The notes under the pieces are model-generated. The model had not been told where the DNA came from. It saw only the letters and a list, made by a program, of their open reading frames with translations, and made no database searches. DNA of 63,659 bases from Firmicutes bacterium AM31-12AC (GTDB taxonomy: Bacteria; Bacillota; Clostridia; Lachnospirales; Lachnospiraceae), in assembly GCA_003480425.1 (NCBI GenBank), contig QUJA01000014.1, forward strand, positions 1 through 63,659, in the 5' to 3' direction. Below, piece after piece: positions 1 through 8,582 of this stretch. Position numbers and translations under genes: made by a program. Within the stretch, counting starts at the first letter, position 1; each line of letters begins with the position of its first letter.

Positions 1-109
1 AAAAATAGCCGTCTTTTGCCGTTAAGGTAACGCCGTAGGTATATTGCTGCCCGGCAATCGGATAGCTGGGATTGGAGCTTATAATCATGCCCGCAGACGG
101 ATCATCGCT
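1..109. repeat. Terminal direct repeat, left copy
   Basis: Bases 1-109 are identical to bases 63551-63659, so the window starts and ends with the same 109 bp in the same orientation. The repeat lies inside a surface-protein reading frame on the minus strand at both edges, and the frame is continuous across the overlap. It looks like an assembly end-overlap or a gene-internal repeat, not a biological terminus. Confidence 0.97.
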
Positions 110-1036
110 TTGTATCTTGTCCGTCTGCAGCCAAAATTCCTCTGTAAGCGTCATTTGATCTGCGCATTCCGAGTTTGGATTGACTTCGCCAGTAAAGGCA
201 ACGGGCTTTGTGGAATCAAGCTCTTTCCAGATGTTCCCCACATCGACTTTGGTAATAACCTGCTCCTCTTTCAAATCATTGTTTTCCTGCACAATCAGGT
301 CATATGTTGTCTGATACACTTGATATTCATGAACATCAAGATGCTTATTCACGCTTCCGGAAGCTACGTTTTCGAGAGCATCCTGATCGCCGACGAGTAT
401 ATCGCCATCTAGATTACTACTCTCAAAATGATCAAACACCATTGTGCTATTACGGTTTTCAGTGGTAATATTTCCTCGTGAAGAAAATTGTGCAATGATT
501 TCGTCATCAATTCTTTTGATTTCTGCCTGCACCGCATCACTGCTAACATTGCCTTCAACGAAATCCCCTGATTTGCTTATTTCTGTTGTTTCTATCACAT
601 TGCCGTCTGCATCTTTAATGATGACCTGCGCAGTTGTCGTGACCTTTGTGTGATAGGTGAGGGTATAGGTGTTAGTGGTATTGCCTCCGGTCACATCTGT
701 TACACCAGCCGGCACAACTGTAGCTTCATCTGCAGTTGTTTCTGGCTCTGCTGCCTCTGGTACAACCGCTTTAGGCTCTGTCACCTCCGGCTCTGCTGCC
801 TCTGGTACAACCGCTTCAGGCTCTGTCACCTCCGGCTCTGTTACTTCCGGCACAACCATTTCCGGCTGTTCCTCTACTACCGGTGTTTCAACTCCCTCTT
901 CTGATGTAGCCTGGGCTTCCACCACCGGTTCCGGCTCTCCCATATCTTCCGCTCTTACTGATACATTCGGCATCAATGTGAAAATCATACCAATTGCAAG
1001 CACAATCGCAAGAGCTCGTATTTTTCCTTTTCTCAT
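1..1036 (-). CDS. Cell-surface protein, N-terminal part (partial, runs off left edge)
   Basis: This is the N-terminal 345 codons of a secreted, probably sortase-anchored surface protein. ATG at 1036 has AGGAGG 7 nt upstream. Residues 1-29 form a classic signal peptide: basic MRKGK start, hydrophobic core, cleavage near VRA-ED. Residues about 35-100 are a Pro/Glu/Val-rich spacer with near-identical 15-residue repeats (EPEVTEP, VVPEAA). A globular part of unknown family follows and is open to base 1. Its last 109 bp equal the first 109 bp (minus strand) of the fragment at the right edge. Joined there, the product is 840 codons in frame, with signal peptide and sorting signal. Bases 1 to about 430 look richer in GC than the N-terminal codons, suggesting a mosaic gene. 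Function is not identifiable; adhesion or host contact is only a guess. Confidence 0.8.
   Translation of the reverse strand, partial: MRKGKIRALAIVLAIGMIFTLMPNVSVRAEDMGEPEPVVEAQATSEEGVETPVVEEQPEMVVPEVTEPEVTEPEAVVPEAAEPEVTEPKAVVPEAAEPETTADEATVVPAGVTDVTGGNTTNTYTLTYHTKVTTTAQVIIKDADGNVIETTEISKSGDFVEGNVSSDAVQAEIKRIDDEIIAQFSSRGNITTENRNSTMVFDHFESSNLDGDILVGDQDALENVASGSVNKHLDVHEYQVYQTTYDLIVQENNDLKEEQVITKVDVGNIWKELDSTKPVAFTGEVNPNSECADQMTLTEEFWLQTDKIQSDDPSAGMIISSNPSYPIAGQQYTYGVTLTAKDGYF
744..833 (-). repeat. Two tandem 45-bp repeats in the surface-protein spacer
   Basis: Two nearly identical 45-bp units (744-788 and 789-833) encode the Pro/Glu/Val-rich 15-residue repeat behind the signal peptide. A degenerate third unit follows to about 860. 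Such repeats are typical of wall-spanning stalks and vary in number between strains. Confidence 0.85.
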
Positions 1037-1220
1037 CTTAATTCCTCCTTTAAAAGTATTTTTCACATCCAAACAGATGCAATTTTTTTCCCCTTTCGCA
1101 TATATTAAGACATAAGATAAGTAATCGTATATAAGGGAGTTCCGTCATTTTGCTTTTCCCGTATTATTTTGCCCTTGCTTTTCACCAATTTATTTCATAA
1201 GAAATTTATTAGTTTCTTTA

Positions 1221-1313
1221 TTTCAAATCGAACGTCCGTGAGACTTGGCGCGTGATTCTGGTCAGCGAAGCTGACATATTCCTATCAGAATCACTGAGCA
1301 TCCTCGCGGAGCG
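1221..1313. repeat. Dispersed structured repeat, family A, copy 1
   Basis: This 93-bp intergenic element has a nearly identical second copy at 51646-51737 and a 15-bp remnant at 62031. It is built of nested inverted repeats: outer CCGTGAG/CTCGCGG (1236-1242 with 1303-1309), middle GTGATTCTG/CAGAATCAC (1252-1260 with 1286-1294) and inner GTCAGC/GCTGAC (1261-1266 with 1270-1275). It lies between the LuxR-family gene and the surface-protein gene. The family name is unknown to me; a non-autonomous mobile palindrome or a small structured RNA both fit. Confidence 0.8.
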
Positions 1314-1318
1314 ATTTT

Positions 1319-1389
1319 TATATATTAGGAAAGCACTTTCCTAATATATAAAAGCAGCACCATCCCCACAAAATATAAGGATGGTGCTG
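1319..1389 (-). terminator. Terminator hairpins after the LuxR-family gene
   Basis: CAGCACCATCC (1355-1365) pairs with GGATGGTGCTG (1379-1389), and on the minus strand the stem is followed by CTTTTATAT. It sits 17 bp after the stop codon of the upstream minus-strand gene. A second perfect hairpin, TATATTAGGAAAG/CTTTCCTAATATA (1321-1346), directly follows. Confidence 0.8.
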
Positions 1390-1405
1390 TAAATTATAGA
1401 CTATT

Positions 1406-2824
1406 CTATTGCTTATTATAAATATTAATCAATCCAACCCGGGATTTCATTCCTGTTTTTTCATATATAGATGAAATATGTCTTTCCAACGTTCTCTTGG
1501 AAATATATAATCTATCTGCTATTTTCTGGATGCTATCCTCTGTAAATACAAGCTGATAAAAAACTTCTTTCTCTCTCGGTGTCAGAGTATATTGTTCTGT
1601 AATAATCTTTATTTTTTCTTGAACACTTAATTCGGTTTTCTTTTCTTCTTTTATTTCATCTATAAGCTGCTGTCTTTGAAATGTATATAAAACAGCTACA
1701 ATACTAACCGCAATAAACATTCCAATTAAAAATATAAATACAAACATGTTGGTACCCATGGATAATAATTTCAGAGAACCAATGGATATTACGGCCGCTG
1801 TTATATTATTGACCGCTCTTCCAAGTCCTGCCCACAAATCAGCTCTTTTCATATAAAGAGATAATTCCATAAAGCTTGTTGAAAAAAATACAACAAAGAA
1901 TCCTGCTGTCAAATAAAAGACGATCAGACCAGCTAAAAATGGACCTGAAAATTTAAATATTGCGATGCATATCGTAGATACAAGCATCATACAATACATT
2001 GACAAGCTCATATATTTTCTGTCTTGCAAATCAAATAGAAATCCTGACACCAGCCCACTTACTGCCAGAAGAATTCTAGGTAATTGTCCTATATCAAATG
2101 CCCCTGCCGCATGTACCAGCGTCACTGCATTATCTAATGTACTAAAAATACAAGACATCAATATAATCAATAAAATCAGAACAATTCCCAACTTCTTTAC
2201 TTTTACATAACTTGCCTCATTAACCTGCCTGCTTTTTATTCCTTCAAACGTGTGTTGAGGCTCTAACTTTATAAGAAGCACGATTAAAACAAGTAAACAT
2301 ATATCCAAAACAATCGCTTCCAACATTTCTAACAAAACCAGATTATTGTTTATGAATTGAAGTAAAATTCCAAGCACATATCCAAGTCCTGCGGTACGTG
2401 CTAAATACCTGTCATCTTTTATAAGATGGGCTGCTGTATAAAAGACACAACTGCCAAACATCCCCAACATCAATGATACAATGAAGCCCGCTATTAATAT
2501 CACCTTATATGTATCTGACTGACAGATTGCCAAAATTCCAAATAATGATATTGCACTAATAACTATAAGCCAAAGTTTGCGATATCTTTTTTTACAATAT
2601 CGATTTAAAACCGGATATAAGACAAATCCCAGTGCACTTACACCCAATGCATAATTTTGCACCAGGACGGTCTTATTCTCTGATATATTTCCTGATATTC
2701 TATTCACATACAAGTATTCTGTACATAAAAATATAAATGTAAAAATACCCATTATGACAATCGCCAGCATATAGCTGCGAATGTCAGTTTCTCTCGTATT
2801 TTCTTTATTATGAATATCATTCAT
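1406..2824 (-). CDS. Membrane-bound LuxR-family transcriptional regulator (MFS-like N-terminus)
   Basis: 472 residues. The first ~390 are a run of about twelve hydrophobic segments resembling a major-facilitator fold. The last 60 residues (about 413-472) are a LuxR/GerE helix-turn-helix, with the typical LTPREKEVF start and the IADRLYISKRTLERHISSIY recognition region. One-piece proteins of this design are thought to sense a small molecule in the membrane and regulate transcription directly. The gene lies 22 bp behind the sodium:amino-acid symporter on the same strand, so the two are probably co-transcribed and the regulator may respond to the transported substrate (inference). The ribosome-binding site is weak (AAGGCAG). 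A strong terminator follows. Confidence 0.85.
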   Translation of the reverse strand: MNDIHNKENTRETDIRSYMLAIVIMGIFTFIFLCTEYLYVNRISGNISENKTVLVQNYALGVSALGFVLYPVLNRYCKKRYRKLWLIVISAISLFGILAICQSDTYKVILIAGFIVSLMLGMFGSCVFYTAAHLIKDDRYLARTAGLGYVLGILLQFINNNLVLLEMLEAIVLDICLLVLIVLLIKLEPQHTFEGIKSRQVNEASYVKVKKLGIVLILLIILMSCIFSTLDNAVTLVHAAGAFDIGQLPRILLAVSGLVSGFLFDLQDRKYMSLSMYCMMLVSTICIAIFKFSGPFLAGLIVFYLTAGFFVVFFSTSFMELSLYMKRADLWAGLGRAVNNITAAVISIGSLKLLSMGTNMFVFIFLIGMFIAVSIVAVLYTFQRQQLIDEIKEEKKTELSVQEKIKIITEQYTLTPREKEVFYQLVFTEDSIQKIADRLYISKRTLERHISSIYEKTGMKSRVGLINIYNKQ

Positions 2825-2846
2825 CTGCCTTATTCACCCTCATTCT

Positions 2847-4220
2847 TTACATCGAAATCCAGCCAAATGCATTTGCAACAGAACTAAATAATATAATAAC
2901 CGCAAAAATCGGACATAAATATTTGATCATAACAATAAATATTTTTCTTCTGCGGAATGAACTTTCTCCCTGCATGACTTCTTCTTCAATTCGCTGTATT
3001 CCAACAACTTTTGACACTAATAAACATGTCATCACTGCTGCGATTGGCATCATAACAGAGTTTGTCATAAAATCAAAGAAATCCAGAAATTGCATACCGA
3101 TAATTTTCACAACCGCAAGTGGTCCGTATCCCAGTGAGGATAAGCTTCCAAGGGCAACCATAATAATTCCCACTATAATTGTCGATTTCTTTCTGTTCCA
3201 TCTTAATTCATCTTCAAATGTAGACACTGCACTTTCTGTCAAAGCAATTGAACTTGTAATTGCTGCAAACAATACAAGTAAGAAGAACAGAATTCCGACC
3301 GCTGTTCCAAATCCCATATTCTGGAATACTTTAGGGATTGTAATAAACATCAATGAAGGACCGGCCTGTAATGTGTCCGGGTCCCCGCCTGAAAATGCAA
3401 ACACTGCCGGAATAATCATAAGACCTGCCATCATTGCAATTGCAGTATCGAATACTTCTACATTTCTTGTAGAATCCTCAAGTGAGACGTCTTTTTTCAT
3501 ATAAGAACCAAATGTGATCAAAATTCCCATCGCAATTGATAAAGAATAAAACATCTGTCCCATAGCTGCAACTACTGTCATCCATGAGAAATTCTTTACA
3601 TTCGGGATAAGGAAATACTTTACACCTTCGATTGCTCCCGGTCTTGTAACGGAATAAATTGCAATAATCACAGACAACAAAATCAAAACCGGCATCATCA
3701 TCTTTGACACTCTCTCAATACCATTGCGAACACCCGCATAAATGATAGCTAATGTAAAGAGACAAAATACAAGGAAACATAACTCTGTTGATACTCCATT
3801 TGAAATAAATTCAGAAAAGTATCCATCCGCTGCCAGGCTCTTACCGTTTCCTTTGATATACTCTACCAGATATTTGATTACCCATCCACCGATCACTGAA
3901 TAATATGGTACGATTAAAATCGGGATGATTGCATTGATCCATCCTCCAAATGATAACCATTTTGCTTTTCCAAATGACTTAAATGCCCCAACAGGACTCT
4001 TTCTTGTCATACGTCCGATTGCTGATTCTGCAACGATCATTGTATAACCAAATGTCAGTGCAAGCAAAATATAAATCAGCAGAAATATACCCCCGCCATA
4101 TTTTGCTGCCAAATATGGGAATCTCCATATGTTACCAAGACCTACCGATGCTCCGGCCGCTGATAATACATATCCCAGTTTTCCCGAAAAACTGCTTCTC
4201 TTACGTTCTTGTGTATTCAT
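2847..4220 (-). CDS. Sodium-dependent amino-acid transporter (NSS/SNF family)
   Basis: 457 residues with 11-12 hydrophobic segments. The N-terminus matches the neurotransmitter:sodium symporter family: LGYVLSAAGASVGLGNIWRF contains the unwound TM1 that binds sodium and substrate. Bacterial members (TnaT, MhsT, LeuT type) import hydrophobic or aromatic amino acids with Na+; this substrate cannot be read from sequence. It is the first gene of a two-gene unit with the LuxR-family membrane regulator. The start at 4220 has only a purine-rich AGAAGAAACAG upstream. Confidence 0.9.
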   Translation of the reverse strand: MNTQERKRSSFSGKLGYVLSAAGASVGLGNIWRFPYLAAKYGGGIFLLIYILLALTFGYTMIVAESAIGRMTRKSPVGAFKSFGKAKWLSFGGWINAIIPILIVPYYSVIGGWVIKYLVEYIKGNGKSLAADGYFSEFISNGVSTELCFLVFCLFTLAIIYAGVRNGIERVSKMMMPVLILLSVIIAIYSVTRPGAIEGVKYFLIPNVKNFSWMTVVAAMGQMFYSLSIAMGILITFGSYMKKDVSLEDSTRNVEVFDTAIAMMAGLMIIPAVFAFSGGDPDTLQAGPSLMFITIPKVFQNMGFGTAVGILFFLLVLFAAITSSIALTESAVSTFEDELRWNRKKSTIIVGIIMVALGSLSSLGYGPLAVVKIIGMQFLDFFDFMTNSVMMPIAAVMTCLLVSKVVGIQRIEEEVMQGESSFRRRKIFIVMIKYLCPIFAVIILFSSVANAFGWISM

Positions 4221-4434
4221 CTGTTTCTTCTATATCTATTCGCATTCATCACGAATAGAGGTTCCTTTCTTCTTTTTATAAATGTTTCCTTATGATTCTA
4301 TCACGATTACATCTTAAAGTCACTATTGATTTTTCCCAAATTGTTTGTAATGATAACGTAAATCCAAATACTGATCACCTATTTTTATACTCGCATATAT
4401 TAAATAAGAAACTCTTTTTATTCCAGGAGGATTT

Positions 4435-5504
4435 ATGAAAAAGAAATTTATTCCTATACTTCTCGCTTCTACCCTGGCTGTCAGTCTATTATCTGCCTGT
4501 GCTCTGACCACGCAGATGGCAACACTAAAAATTCAAAAACAGAAACGTCAGAAACTATTTCCGACACAGCGGAAACAGATTCCAGTTCTTCACCTGTCTC
4601 AGTGACATTGAACGAAGTTGCTCACTCTATCTTTTACGCTCCAATGTATGTTGCTATTGAGAATGGCTACTTTGAAGATGAAGGCATAAAGCTTACTCTC
4701 GTCACTGGTTTTGGAGCCGATAAGACTATGACCGCTGTACTTTCAGGTGAAGCAGATATTGGGTTTATGGGTTCAGAATCATCCATCTACACCTATAATG
4801 AAGGTGCGAATGATCATGTAGTAAACTTTGCCCAACTTACCCAACGTGCCGGAAATTTCCTCGTCGCACGTGAAGAAATGCCGGATTTTGATTGGGATGA
4901 CTTAAAGGGTAAAAATGTGCTTGGCGGACGCAAAGGTGGCATGCCGGAAATGGTATTTGAATACATTCTAAAACAGCATGATATCGACCCAACCACAGAT
5001 CTCACCATCAACCAAAGTATTGATTTTGGCTCAACTGCAGCCGCATTTTCTGAAGGATTAGGTGACTACACCATTGAATTTGAACCAAGCGCCACCATAC
5101 TCGAAAGTGAAAACAAAGGTTATGTTGTAGCTTCACTCGGTAAGGACAGCGGATACGTTCCTTATACTGCTTACAGTGCAAAACAAAGCTATATTAATCA
5201 ATATCCTGACACCATTCAAGGATTTACAAATGCTTTACAAAAAGGAATGGACTATGTACAGTCCCACTCTCCTTTTGAAATTGCAAAAGTAATTGAACCA
5301 CAATTTCCGGAAACAGATTTGAATACCATTACTACAATTGTAACCCGATACTATGATCAGGACACTTGGAAAGATAATTTAGTTTTTGAAAAATCTAGCT
5401 TCGATCTGCTTCAAGATATCCTTGAAACTGCAGGTGAACTAGAAAAACGTACCCCTTATGAAGATTTAGTAACTACTGAATTTGCCAAAAAGGCTATAAA
5501 ATAA
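4435..5504 (+). CDS. ABC transporter substrate-binding lipoprotein (NMT1/SsuA-like), frameshifted
   Basis: ATG at 4435 follows AGGAGG. The N-terminus is a lipoprotein signal with lipobox LLSAC (Cys codon at 4498-4500). Immediately after it the frame changes: the Ser/Thr-rich linker and the mature domain (TLNEVAHSIFYAPMYVAIE, then GADKTMTAVLSGEADIGFMG) lie in another frame from about 4503 to 5504. One missing base at 4500-4505 (for example TGTGGCTCT read as TGTGCTCT) restores 356 residues, the usual size. The mature part resembles SBPs of the NMT1/THI5/taurine type that bind small organic substrates. No permease or ATPase gene is adjacent, so it is either an orphan component or a remnant. The break may be a sequencing error like the others in this window. 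Confidence 0.85.
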
Positions 5505-5840
5505 TACAAGATTTTCCTAAAAAATCGATTTTTTGTACTTTTTCGGAGTAAATACACATTTTTGTTCTGATTTGTTAACAATTCGTTCAAAAATGAATCA
5601 TAGTTTCCTAATATCTTTTTCCTATACTGTAATTGTTCAAAAGAAAGAACACTTTTTCATAAACTTTTTCCCCCTTGAGTCACAGCGATGTGGCTCTTCC
5701 TTTTTGTCTAAAAATATTTTTCTGCTCTTTCTTTAATCCCAAAAACGCTCTTCACGTTATCTCTTGAATTTTCCCTTATATTTATTATATACTAATTTTA
5801 TATTTCTATTTGATACTCTATAAAGATTGGATGTGTATTT
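5505..5840 (+). terminator. Intergenic region with a rho-independent terminator at 5677-5706
   Basis: No reading frame of note. GAGTCACA (5677-5684) pairs with TGTGGCTC (5689-5696) around a GCGA loop, followed by TTCCTTTTTG. The terminator is about 170 bp past the SBP stop, leaving room for a long 3' UTR or a small RNA. A weaker self-complementary AAAAAATCGATTTTTT lies at about 5519. Confidence 0.65.
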
Positions 5841-6146
5841 ATGATTGATAAAAGACTCGTTCCTGTAAATGGACTAAAAAAAGAACCGTTTTCCGGATGT
5901 CATCATGGCATGCGATATTATTTCCTTTGTGATGATAGTAAAGAAAGCTTTACAGCTTTTGTTTATCCTGAACCATGGTGTTTTGAGCAAACTCCCGATG
6001 TGGAAAAGACTTCTGCATCCTTCCCTGTTTCTGAGGAAGGCATGGACGATGCAATTGCCTGGCTGTTTGAACAATATGAATCAAATAAAACAAAATGGCA
6101 TGCAGCCGATCGTGACTGCATGCACATAGTAAATGATAATTTCTAG
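5841..6146 (+). CDS. Small conserved hypothetical protein
   Basis: 101 residues, ATG at 5841 with a poor ribosome-binding site. Soluble and acidic, with several aromatic residues and Cys; no signal peptide or membrane segment. The N-terminus (MIDKRLVPVNGLKKEPFSG) and central WCFEQTP look like a small uncharacterised clostridial family I have only a vague memory of; no function is known to me. It stands alone between two terminators and appears to be a monocistronic unit. Confidence 0.6.
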   Translation: MIDKRLVPVNGLKKEPFSGCHHGMRYYFLCDDSKESFTAFVYPEPWCFEQTPDVEKTSASFPVSEEGMDDAIAWLFEQYESNKTKWHAADRDCMHIVNDNF

Positions 6147-6159
6147 TTCATACCAATTT

Positions 6160-6185
6160 AAGAATTTTAAGAAATTCTTTTTATT
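6160..6185 (+). terminator. Terminator after the small hypothetical gene
   Basis: AAGAATTT (6160-6167) pairs with AAATTCTT (6172-6179) and is followed by TTTATT, 13 bp after the stop codon at 6146. Confidence 0.6.
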
Positions 6186-6270
6186 CATGACACCTTTCAG
6201 TCACAATTGTTTGATAAGATAATTTCATACGATAAAGGAACTTCGAATTGTTCGTTGTTTCAATAAGTTA

Positions 6271-6313
6271 GAGGAAAATGGCTGCACACAGCATGTGCTG
6301 TCCGCAGCCATTT
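6271..6313 (-). terminator. Terminator after the DUF975 gene
   Basis: AAATGGCTGC (6276-6285) pairs with GCAGCCATTT (6304-6313), and an inner ACAGCA/TGCTGT stem extends the hairpin. On the minus strand it is followed by TTTTCC. It lies 50 bp past the stop at 6363. Confidence 0.7.
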
Positions 6314-6362
6314 ACTTCGACCAAATAAATCAATTCTTTGACGTATCCGTCTTACATATCCA

Positions 6363-7064
6363 TTATCTGATATATCCATTCTGATATGCTATCGTACGAT
6401 TATAAGCATACAATTCCGCTATTGTTGCCTGTATATAAGGTTCAACATAAAAGATTCCAAGAATACCAAATGTAATTGCCTCTAAACATCTCCAACCAAG
6501 AAATGATAAATCTAGCACAAATGCATTCCATTTTTGCCCCATCATCATCTTTTTACTTATAAGAAATGCTTCTTTTCTGTTCATAGCCGGATTCTCTGCC
6601 AGAATATATGGAACCATAAGGTATTCATAACTCTTAATAATTCCCGGTATTACAAATAACAATGACCACAAGAATGTGTACAAATCTCTCAAAAAGATAG
6701 TCAGGATTATATTTCCATAATTTCCTGATTTGAACGCATAGGCTAGTGTTCCTGCCTGTGCCTGTTCTGTCTGATTGGTAATAAAGAATCGACATCCACC
6801 AACTTCCAATGCATTCCCAACAAAGATAGACAATACAAGCAATACCAGCCCACTAAGTGCTGCTATGGCAGCCACTACCAATGAAAATGCAATTGCTTCT
6901 GCACTTCCTCCGGAATTATATCCGTCGGATATGCTCTTTGCCGCATTGCCTCCACTTCCAACTGCACCAAATATTGTCATAACAAATGCGACAAGCACTG
7001 CTGTCCAATAATTTCGTTTAAATGCAACTTTTGCTCTTGTTTTTAAATCTGCTCTCGTCCACAT
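6363..7064 (-). CDS. DUF975 family integral membrane protein
   Basis: 233 residues, ATG at 7064 behind AGGAGG. The N-terminal MWTRADLKTRAKVAFKRNYW is the hallmark of DUF975 proteins. Five to six hydrophobic segments follow, with the conserved GIIKSYEYLMVPYILAENP region typical of the family. The role is unknown; relatives are scattered singly in Firmicutes. It is 86 bp downstream of the yqeB/mocA stop and ends at its own terminator, so read-through from the purine operon is possible but nothing links the functions. Confidence 0.85.
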   Translation of the reverse strand: MWTRADLKTRAKVAFKRNYWTAVLVAFVMTIFGAVGSGGNAAKSISDGYNSGGSAEAIAFSLVVAAIAALSGLVLLVLSIFVGNALEVGGCRFFITNQTEQAQAGTLAYAFKSGNYGNIILTIFLRDLYTFLWSLLFVIPGIIKSYEYLMVPYILAENPAMNRKEAFLISKKMMMGQKWNAFVLDLSFLGWRCLEAITFGILGIFYVEPYIQATIAELYAYNRTIAYQNGYIR

Positions 7065-7150
7065 ATAATTAGGCCTCCTTTATTGTGTCTAATACATAAA
7101 CTGTTGCCATTTCTCGTCCATTATATCATGCACAATTCTGATTGTACAGA

Positions 7151-8506
7151 TTATTCCAAATCTCTACGATAATCAATATCCTTTAATTCTGCTTCATCTA
7201 TTTCTACTATAATAATATCCTGTAAATGATTCTGCATAACTTTCTTTCCGCCAACATCACCTGTAAGTTCCATCAGCTCTGGAAAATATTTTTTATCCCA
7301 AAGTACCGGATTGCCCATTTCTTTGTCTTTTCCTGTGCAAATAATCTGCTGTGGGCGAAGCATAGCCTTACGGATTAATGTAAACATTGTGGAAAATGTA
7401 AGTTCCGGCTGATCACAAACACTGAACAAAATTCCTCTTATCTCAGGATGTTCTGCTAAGCATGCCGCCAGTCCAAGTTTTACCGAACGGGAAATTCCCT
7501 CTTCCGGTTTCTTATTCTCTACAATATTCATTCCATACTTCTTCGCTGCCTCTGCAATATCATCTGCTCCGGTTACAATATATGTCGGAAAACCTTTCAG
7601 CCCTTCCATCTTATCTAGCATATATTGATACATCGGTTTATCGGACTTTAATTCCTGCAATTTATTTCCACCAAATCGGCTTCCACTTCCGGCTGCAAGC
7701 ACAACAACTGCATATTGCCCGTAAATGCGTTCAAACTGAGTAACTGCCTCCAATACGCCTCCGCCGATAGCTCTTGCCTTATCAGAAATAAGATAGCAGT
7801 TTTTTCTTTCACATCTTGCGTCAATATCACCGGCTTTTAGGTTTTTCTGCACAGTCACTCCTGGCTGAAGCATTCCGCGCACAATTCCAGACATCTTTGC
7901 ATAGACCGGTTTCCCTCCTGTTATTGCTACAAGCTGCCCTTTTTCCACAATATCCCCAATCTGTACCTTTGGTTCAATCACTCCATCTGCCGTAGCTTTG
8001 ATCAAACGTTCAAGCGTAAATCCTCCAACATTTCCAGGTACTCCGGTATTTGGAATCGGCTCTCCTTTCCAGATTACATCCCCCAATGTATGACCTCGCT
8101 TCGTCTCAACAACACAGTGACAATCTACTCCTGCTGTAAATCCAGGTCCTACACCTACAACAAACGGTGCCCAGGAAATTTCTGTACCCAGATTTCTTTT
8201 AGCAAGAATTGCATCCACAACAACATCCGGCTGATATTCTTTTAAAATCACTTCCGGTTCTTCGATAATAACAGGGATTTTTCCTATAGCTTGTACTTCC
8301 AGTGCTTCTTTTATTGAATGCACAAGCAACGCAGACATATCTTCCACTTCTGCATTCTGTTCATATACTGCTCTTGACAACGCTACTGTTCTTCGCACGG
8401 TCAAAGGCACCGGAAGCTCTGTCATCAAGAGTTGATGTCCACTTCTATATAATCTGGATGCGATTCCTGTTGCCAAATCCCCGGCACCTCTAATCCAAAT
8501 CTTCAT
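7151..8506 (-). CDS. yqeB: YqeB-MocA fusion: selenium-dependent molybdenum hydroxylase maturation protein
   Basis: 451 residues, ATG at 8506 with AAAGGAG 7 nt upstream. Residues 1 to about 265 match YqeB (EF2563 family), a putative accessory factor of selenium-dependent molybdenum hydroxylases: N-terminal IRGAGDLATGIASRLYRSG, then VVGVGPGFTAGVDCHCVVET. Residues about 268-451 are a MocA-like molybdopterin cytidylyltransferase, with nucleotide-binding LAAGSGSRFGGNK, metal-binding CDQPEL and MGNPVLW. The two activities are more often separate proteins; here they share one chain. It is the last gene of the ssnA-permease-ygfK-yqeC operon. YqeB's exact chemistry is not established. selD, which supplies selenium, is not in this window. 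Confidence 0.9.
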   Translation of the reverse strand: MKIWIRGAGDLATGIASRLYRSGHQLLMTELPVPLTVRRTVALSRAVYEQNAEVEDMSALLVHSIKEALEVQAIGKIPVIIEEPEVILKEYQPDVVVDAILAKRNLGTEISWAPFVVGVGPGFTAGVDCHCVVETKRGHTLGDVIWKGEPIPNTGVPGNVGGFTLERLIKATADGVIEPKVQIGDIVEKGQLVAITGGKPVYAKMSGIVRGMLQPGVTVQKNLKAGDIDARCERKNCYLISDKARAIGGGVLEAVTQFERIYGQYAVVVLAAGSGSRFGGNKLQELKSDKPMYQYMLDKMEGLKGFPTYIVTGADDIAEAAKKYGMNIVENKKPEEGISRSVKLGLAACLAEHPEIRGILFSVCDQPELTFSTMFTLIRKAMLRPQQIICTGKDKEMGNPVLWDKKYFPELMELTGDVGGKKVMQNHLQDIIIVEIDEAELKDIDYRRDLE

Positions 8507-8582
8507 GACAATCTCCTTTACCTGCTTTCATATAAATCATATCCCGTAATAAGAATATTTTCGGGCTTTTCTGACATTGTAT

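Noticed and set aside
650..1115. Open frames on the plus strand rich in Ser/Thr/Gly and Cys/Leu repeats
   Set aside because: They are antisense shadows of the Pro/Glu/Val repeat in the surface protein, which has a signal peptide and a ribosome-binding site on the minus strand.
5841..6146. Truncated acetyltransferase
   Set aside because: No acetyl-CoA binding motif is visible and the frame has its own start, stop and terminator; left as a hypothetical protein.
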